Below the pieces are notes generated by a model. That model did no database searches, was not told the DNA's origin, and saw only the letters and a list, made by a program, of their open reading frames with translations. The translations under genes and the position numbers were made by a program. Positions 57,973 to 64,000 of a stretch of DNA of 64,000 nucleotides are shown here, piece after piece. The DNA comes from Ceratopteris richardii (lineage: Eukaryota; Streptophyta; Polypodiopsida; Polypodiales; Pteridaceae), in assembly GCA_020310875.1 (NCBI GenBank), contig CM035407.1, positions 66,901,158 through 66,965,157 on the forward strand, read 5' to 3'. Each line of letters begins with the position of its first letter. The stretch's first letter is position 1.

Positions 57973-58923
57973 AAATGTGAACAATCTACCTGTCTTTTCA
58001 CCTTTTGCAATTCTTCTGAATCCTTGACTTGGATCTTCAACAAATGCTCCTGCTTTTGTGAACCTGACTTGCAACCCTTTCTCTACTATCTGCCCAACAC
58101 TTATCAAATTCTTTGTAATGGTAGGGACATAGAGTACCTTACTAAGTAGGTTGATGTTTCCATCAGGTGCTTTGACATTGCCTATTTTCTCCACAAGATG
58201 TTTTGTATCATCTCCTATTTGTACCTCATGCTTATTCCTTGGATCTTCTAAATCTGATAGGAGTGCCACATTTCCTGCCACATGATTTGAACAACCTGAA
58301 TCTATGTAGAAAACATGCCCATCAGATTTACCTTGTGGCATAGCCATGTTCATGATCAATAATGAATCCTCTTTGTTTGAGTCTTCTGTGTAGTTATTGT
58401 AGTCTCTCCTTCCTTTGTAGCCTCCTTGATAGTTTGAATGATTGTAGTTGTTGTAGTTGCCACGGTAGTTGTTGAACCTTCCTCTTGAGTAGCCATAACT
58501 TCCTCTATTGTATCCTCTGCCTCTTTGATTCCTGGAATTCCTAAAGCAATTTTCAGTTGTATGATTAGTTAATCCACAAATAGAACATGAGTTGGAGTCT
58601 TGGGATCTCCCCCTGCCTTGTCTACCTCCTCTTCCTCTACCTCTGCCATGTCTTTCTCTACCTGCATAGTTAGCTTGATATGTACCTGCTTCATCATCCA
58701 CTTTCTTTGCCTTTCCTTTGTTATCTTTAGACGTGCTTTTATCCGTGTATAAAGCTGAAGATTGATTACCTTTAGATCTTTCTCCATTTTTGATAAGCTT
58801 TGCCTCTTGAGTAAGTAGTTGTCCAATGAGTGTGTTAAAATCAGGTACATGCATGTCCATGTACAAATCCATAGCTGTGGTGAATGCTTCCCACTTGTCA
58901 TCTGCCTTCAAGCCATTGATCAC
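57973..58923 (-). pseudogene. Copia B gag C-terminus and protease
   Basis: From just after the nonsense codon: NGLKADDKWEAFTTAMDLYM, Arg/Gly-rich stretch, knuckle CSICGLTNHTTENC, protease IDSGCSNHVAGN, and the start of the pre-integrase region (KGEKTGRLFTF), where the deletion begins and the frame ends (stop near 57955). Confidence 0.92.
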
Positions 58924-59406
58924 CTACCTTACAATTTGCTCTTCATCTATTACCTCTCCAATGCTTCCCAACTGATCCGCTATGTCCTTGAGCTTTGTGA
59001 CAAAATCAGTCACATTTTGTTTGGGAGCCTTCTTGAGAGTTGTGAACTCCAGCCATAGTTGATGCTTCCTAGCTTTGGTACTTGAAGAAAAGAAAGCTTC
59101 AAGTGCATCCCACACTTCCTGAGATGTCTTACAACTTCTAATGTGAGGCAACAAAAAATCTGAGATAGAGTTGAGGAGATAAGACCTTGCAAGTGCATCC
59201 TTGGAGCACCATGTGCTCAATCTTTCTTGCTCTTCTTGTGTTGGTTGACTTTTGTTCCTGAAACTTGGCATAACTTCATCTCCAGCCACATAACCATATA
59301 AACTTCTACCTTGGAGATAAGCTTCCATTCTTAATGACCAAGCTGAGTAGTTACCTCTGTCCAATTTGTCAATTGATGAAGGAAATCCATCTGCCATGTT
59401 GTCCAA
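58924..59406 (-). pseudogene. Copia B gag N-terminus, ended by a nonsense codon
   Basis: 160 codons from ATG at 59406, nearly identical to A (MADGFPSSIDKLDRGNYSAW). In A the frame continues through CAG (Gln); in B the same codon is TAG. A truncated Gag could still be made. Confidence 0.93.
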
Positions 59407-59410
59407 CCTT

Positions 59411-59422
59411 GCTCTGATACCA
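59411..59422 (-). promoter_or_regulatory. Primer binding site of copia B
   Basis: The complement reads TGGTATCAGAGC, as in A (initiator-Met tRNA). Confidence 0.95.
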
Positions 59423-59423
59423 C

Positions 59424-60696
59424 TGTGAAGAGATGGATAAGTATGTGTTTGAAGATGAAGAGGTGTTGCAAAATCCTTGATCTACACCAGCCAAATGAAC
59501 TCCAGGAGTAGATGGTGGGCCCTTTTAGCTTGCCAATGGATGTATTAGACACCCTATGTACCTTGGAAGATCACTCTCAAAAAGATAGATCAAAACAGAT
59601 AACTTGGAGTTAGCTCAGAGGTGAAAACTTGCTATTCTTGGTTCATACACCTGTCCAGTGTTTTACATAATTCTCTGAGCACAGCAGCAATTAGCTTAAT
59701 TCCTCTTGGGGAAGTCTAGTTAGCTTAAAGAGCTAACTTTCAAGAGTAATCTCATCAAAAATAACAAAGCACATACTGAGAATGAGTTTTAACAAGTGAT
59801 GACATCATCCCGATTTTCACGGGCTGCTACAGAAATAGACCAGTGAGCAGAAAAATCACCATAACTCAAAATGTAGAAATCCAATGATTCTTAAAAATTT
59901 GTAGGGTTATACTAGATAGTAAGCTGAATGCAAGAAGCTTTAAATCACTGAATTTGGATAAGTAACTACTGAGAAACACCTCTGACAAGATGAGTGAAAA
60001 AATCGGGTACCTGATAGAGAGGTGAAGATGAACAGACCCTGTTGAATTCAAATGAACATAACTGAATATTGCAACATCCAAATGACATGCAAATATATGA
60101 GCATATAGTAGACTTATAGAGCTAACTTTACCAAGTTAAATCACTGAAAATGATGCACCAAGCTCATAGAAAACATCTCTGCAAGCTGACTGAGAAAACT
60201 GAGAGTAATGGCAGTGAGTAGTACACTTCACAAGAACATGGAAAGATGAACTCAAATAATCATGAAAATGAAAGTATATTGCTTGTACAATACAATGAAT
60301 TACTGATACATATGTGTGCCTTGTAATCACACCTTGATATGGCATAAAGCTCAGCTCTTGGAGGTCTTCACATAGGTCTCTCTAACCACGACTAAAACTG
60401 CCATCTATTTATAGTTGAGTTTGCGAGGCTAACTTCCCTCAATCACTCTCCAATCAATCAATGATTGATTTGATTCTCTACCTACCACAAATCACGAATT
60501 CGTGGCTCCTCTTTCCATTCTTGATCAAGTGGACTCAACCACTTAAGATTCTCTTACTTTTACATTAAGTAAACTCTTCAAAAGTTACAAGAGGTAGTTC
60601 ACAAGTGAACTTTACATAGTCTTCTTTTTAAAGCTTCTTCTAAGACTTTGTGAGACTCAAGCCAATACTTAGGCTTGTCATAGACTTGCTCCAACA
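59424..60696 (-). repeat. 5' LTR of copia B
   Basis: 1273 bp. TATA box CTATAAATAG is the complement of 60405-60414. One extra A relative to the 3' LTR lies near 59893. Confidence 0.95.
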
Positions 60697-60701
60697 GTTT
60701 T

Positions 60702-61580
60702 TGACAAATGTTGAGAGTACCAAGTCTATTTGAACCCAAAATAGTGTGTTTTCATGGTCAAGAAACACAAGATTCTAGGATACATTGTGTCAAACAAGGG
60801 AATCTCTACAGATGAAGAGAAAGTTAGAGTGATTCAGGAACTAACTAGGCTGAAGAATGTCAAGGAAGTACAAACTTTAATGGGGCATTGTGGTTACCAT
60901 CAACATTTCATACACATGTATGCAATCATTAAAAGCCTCTATATGCCCTTCTCACTAATTTCAAGTGGATGGATGAATGTGAGAAATCATTTAATGAACT
61001 TAAGCAATGCTTGTGTTCAACATCAATTCTCACAACACCAGATTGAAGTAAGCTCTTAAATGTACATGTGGATGCATCCAATTATGCTATTGGGTGTGTG
61101 CTAGCACAATCTATAAGTGAAGGCAATATAGATCTTCCCATAGCATACGCAAGTAGGTAGTTGAATGTAGTTGAGAGGAACTACACCACCACTGAGAGAG
61201 AAGGATTAGGAATGGTTTATGCAGTAAAGAAATTTAGACATTACTTATCGACAAACAAATTCAAGTTCTTCACAAACCATCAAGCATTGTTATACCTAGT
61301 CAACAAGCCTTGTAACACACGAAGACTTGTACGATGGTTTCTACTATTAATGGAGTATGATTTCGAAGTGGTAGTCAAAAAAGGGAAGACCCATGTTAGA
61401 ACTGATCATCTCTCGCAATTGACCACTAGAGAAGCCCCTCAACGGATAGTTGATGAATTACCAAATGCATATTTGTTTAATCTTGAAGTGGTGTCAAAAT
61501 GGGCCAAGCCAATTGTCTCTATTCTCACATTTGGACCCAAGAACCCTCAAATCAAGATCAAGGAATGGGAGGTAATTTAG
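60702..61580 (+). pseudogene. Element C: RT end and RNase H
   Basis: Continues the RT cut by copia B: VKKHKILGYIVSNKGISTDE (60754) and HCGYHQHFIHMYA. After a frameshift, RNase H keeps HVDASNYAIGCVL, NYTTTEREGLGMVYA, FFTNHQALLYL (catalytic D changed to N in the DHQ motif) and a TDHLSQ end. It ends at 61580 with KEWEVI then stop. Confidence 0.85.
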
Positions 61581-61806
61581 TCACAAAGATATCAAATAAT
61601 GCCAAGAAGTATTTACAAATAGGATCATCAGAAAATCCATGTGGTATAGACTTTGTGGGATCCATTAACCCCCTTGCTAAAGGAACTCATGTTGAATACA
61701 TCATTGTAACGATAGTCTATCTCACCAAATAGGTAAAGGCTAAGGCTACCAAAAAGAATAATGCACACACAACAACAAAATTCTTATTTGTGAAAGTATT
61801 TACTAC
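61581..61806 (+). pseudogene. Element C: integrase remnant, internally deleted
   Basis: Reads Q-I-M-P-R-SIYK then jumps to GIDFVGSINPLAKGTHVEYI. Both HHCC modules present in G1 and E are missing. It continues VKAKATKKNNAHTTTKFLF and stops at 61806, where the LTR of element D begins. The second and third catalytic residues and everything downstream are absent from the window. Confidence 0.8.
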
Positions 61807-62596
61807 TGGAGACCTTTAATTCTCCAAATGTTTGATCTATCTTGATTTAAGAACTCCTCTATATCAAGAATAAACCAAACTTTACACAAACTTTACATTA
61901 TTTTTCATGAACATTAAGAAATACTTCTCTATATGAAGTTTTCTTCAACTTCAATAGTCTGCTTCAGAAATGAACTTCAATCTCTGCATATGTAGCTCAA
62001 GCGTAAGCACCACCTCCTTTACTGGTCAATCCGCGGAGACGTGAGGACCGGTATGAAGACCACGAGCAAGTGAAGGCACAAGTGCGTGAGTGAAAGCACA
62101 CAAACATGCACACACATACACACATGCACACAAGGTAAGATCAAAGAGAGGAACAATGGAAGGGCTTTGATTACAAAAGAAATCTATTACAAAACTGAAA
62201 TCTACAAGAAGCTCCCCCAAAAATGAGCTCTCTAGCTCTTTTTATAGGTTTTTGACTAGTTTTGGCCCTGTCCAGACCTAGTGTCCGGCCTAGTTAAAAA
62301 TTAGGTTCCAGGGCTTATTTGAGGGCTCAAATGAAGTCTAAAAATTATGAAAATTGGTAGGATGATACTTCTAATACTCCTCAAGCTCTAGCACTCCTCG
62401 TCTTGAACAAAATGGAATTATAAAAATAGAAAATGGTATTTACAATGGTTTTTAGTGATGAAAATCACTATTTTTGTAGGGAATTCTTATGAAGATTTGA
62501 TATACACTTCTCGGAGCTCCCTACTTGCTCTCTCTTCTTCTATGTCCACTTCTTTGATGTGCTTCCATGTTTTATGCTTGACCTTGAGTTCCAACA
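61807..62596 (-). repeat. 3' LTR of gypsy element D
   Basis: 790 bp, on the + strand TGGAGACC..CCAACA, that is TGTTGG..TCTCCA on the - strand. Matches the G1 LTR where that is present. TATA box TATAAAAAG is the complement of 62238-62246. Candidate target duplication ACTAC (61802-61806); its partner is outside the window. Confidence 0.88.
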
Positions 62597-62612
62597 CTCC
62601 CCCCCCCCCTCT
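62597..62612 (-). promoter_or_regulatory. Polypurine tract of element D
   Basis: The complement reads GAGAGGGGGGGGGGAG, with the same upstream motif (CAGGGACGACAGACTC) as G1. Confidence 0.85.
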
Positions 62613-63917
62613 CGAGTCTGTCGTCCCTGATAAACCCTTGTTGTAGTGGTTGTTCCATGTAGCACTTTGAGAGGTAGTGTCCATCCTGTGTGAACAAGAT
62701 CCTTCTATCTATCTATTGTAGCAGGTTTGGTTGTCTGATTCTTCCTTTCTCATTGTGAGTTATTGTAAGGCTTAGTTCTTTGGTATGTGTTGCTTCCTTG
62801 GATTCTAGAGATAGTGTCCTTTTGAGCTCCCAAAAATCGGCTCGTTGCTCAAAAGAGGTTGTCAAGGTTGAGTTGGAGCAACTGGGGGCTTCGACTTGCT
62901 TCCTAGGTATTGATGTTGTCCCTGTGATATCCTAAAGAACTTCCAAAGGTGATATTCATTGTACTCGTGTCAAGTACTCATAACCCATATTGAATGATGG
63001 GTAAATGTATTGGTGCATGGGTTGAAGAAAATATGTGCCTTGTGCACGACCTTGTCATGTAGCCCTATGCATGCATACTGGGGAAATGCATTAGAAAACA
63101 TGGTGCAAGAAAGTAGGTCTTGAGTGGATTGCTCAAGGGTATGCTGATGAAGAGGTTTCCTAATCTACAGTGTTGTCGTGATACCCAAGTAGAGGATTCT
63201 TACCATGAAAGGTCGATCGATAGTCTGCTCTTCATGTTGTACACCCAGCATTGTGATGGACCATCAGCTCATCTTTCATTGTCGATGAGTGTCCATGTTG
63301 ATGGATTGCTGATGAAACTCTTTGACTGTCGCGCCCTATCCCCTTTCTTCAAAGCAACATTTTCCAGATATTGAGAATTTAATTTCTTTATATTCCTTGG
63401 CAAACATCATTGGGTAACTACATCAAGCTTAGTTTCACACCTTCTCTTTAGCTCACCCTAAGCAGGAGTCTTCTCCCTTCAAACTCTTCCCTCCTACCAT
63501 GGTAAGGGGAAACAATAGTTGTGGATGCCATGTTCCTGCCAAGTGCTTGACATCTACCAGATAAGGCAACAATAATAGTAGCTGCTAGTCGAGACACACT
63601 TCTATCCAAGCCATGGTTCCACCTTCAACTAAGCATGACTTATTCATGTTCCATAAACCAAACCTGGGAACAAGCTCTTTTTTTTTTGTTTTTTTTTCTA
63701 CTACCATGTCATAAGCAAGAAGACAAATGTTAGTATCAGAAAACATAGTTGACATATGTCAATGTGCTCTTGTGCATGGGACTCTCGAATGTGTCTATGC
63801 ACGACCATGTAATGTGGCCCTATAATAATGCATACTTTGGAAATGCATGACCTAAATGGTGCATAAGACAAGGTTGTGCAAGGAGCACATGGTTGTCGCT
63901 CGTTGAGGCTTTCGATG

Positions 63918-64000
63918 TTATTTGCAGATGCTATGGCAGCCTTTGTTAGAAGTATCCATTGGATCCCCGAATGAGAATTGATACTTCCTCCTTATAGGGA
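63918..64000 (-). CDS. Element D polyprotein C-terminus, partial
   Basis: 27 codons before the stop at 63918-63920. They read PIRRKYQ then DPMDTSNKGC, matching the last residues of the G1 frame (PIRRITS, DSMDTSTKVG). The rest of the frame is outside the window, so its integrity is unknown. Confidence 0.75.
   Translation of the reverse strand, partial: PIRRKYQFSFGDPMDTSNKGCHSICK

Larger units (their letters stand above)
55285..60696 (-). mobile_element. Copia B: sister of A with internal deletion
   Basis: 5412 bp with perfect 5-bp duplications GTTTT (55280-55284 and 60697-60701). LTRs are 55285-56556 (1272 bp) and 59424-60696 (1273 bp), and differ by about 15 substitutions and one indel. Compared with A, 1400 bp are missing between 57972 and 57973 (A positions 47421-48820), which removes most of integrase and the start of RT and shifts the frame. 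A nonsense codon in gag (58924-58926) also stops it. It could move only if helped in trans, and now lacks a usable integrase. Confidence 0.95.
62597..64000 (-). mobile_element. Ty3/gypsy element D, 3' part
   Basis: The - strand element inserted in integrase of C, continuing beyond the window. 62613-63917 is its post-pol noncoding region, collinear in antisense with 4824-6277 of G1, including both copies of the ACATTACA/GGCC motif and a T-run near 63680 that matches the A-run at 5048. The short frames in it (for example 63120-63374) have no support. Confidence 0.88.

Noticed and set aside
44733..60696. One large composite element bounded by the outermost copia LTRs
   Set aside because: Each element has its own perfect target duplication (TAAAA, GTTTT) and its own PBS and PPT, so there are two insertions.

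Overview
The window is plant nuclear DNA made almost entirely of transposable elements. I recognise no conventional cellular gene, tRNA or rRNA. The evidence for a plant is Ty1/copia elements primed by initiator-Met tRNA, Ty3/gypsy elements, a CACTA (En/Spm) DNA transposon with GT-AG introns, and deep nesting. I cannot name the species. The expanded, degraded repeats suggest a large genome, but that is inference. All counts and alignments below were made by eye.

Layout. (1) 1-6900, + strand: a Ty3/gypsy element, G1, with an uninterrupted polyprotein frame that is cut by the window start. Its 3' LTR is broken at 6900. (2) 6901-16054: a CACTA element whose left end is missing. It carries a degenerate TNP2 transposase gene (leftward), a SET-domain-like gene just upstream of TNP2 on the same strand, a possible TnpA-like gene (rightward), a near-perfect 400-bp foldback in a TNP2 intron, about 1 kb of TG/TA microsatellite, and a clear right terminus. 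(3) 16055-28735: remnants of copia LTRs and pol, then a leftward LTR element (H) whose interior encodes an unrecognised, broken coiled-coil protein. (4) 28736-36390, - strand: a degraded gypsy element E of the G1 type, with gag, protease, RT/RNase H, integrase and a second protease-like domain. (5) 36391-43860: copia fragments in both orientations, a diverged gypsy LTR, an LTR end with a PBS-like site, and a minisatellite. (6) 44526-61806: a gypsy element C (+) split by two leftward copia elements, A (44733-51543) and B (55285-60696), and ended by the 3' LTR of gypsy element D. (7) 61807-64000: element D (-), which has the same LTR type as G1; its coding region begins at the window edge.

Main points of interest. 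The G1/E gypsy family has the order (Gag-PR)-RT-RNase H-HHCC-HHCC-integrase-second retropepsin-tail, so both the zinc-binding integrase N-terminus and the protease are duplicated. Element E shows both proteases in one element. The CACTA element appears to have acquired a SET-domain-like gene and an intronic hairpin. Copia A is structurally intact: equal-length LTRs, PBS, PPT, a perfect 5-bp target duplication and a 1405-codon ORF. Copia B is a sister insertion inactivated by a 1.4-kb deletion and a nonsense codon. Both have about 1.2-1.3% LTR divergence, which suggests insertion at about the same time.
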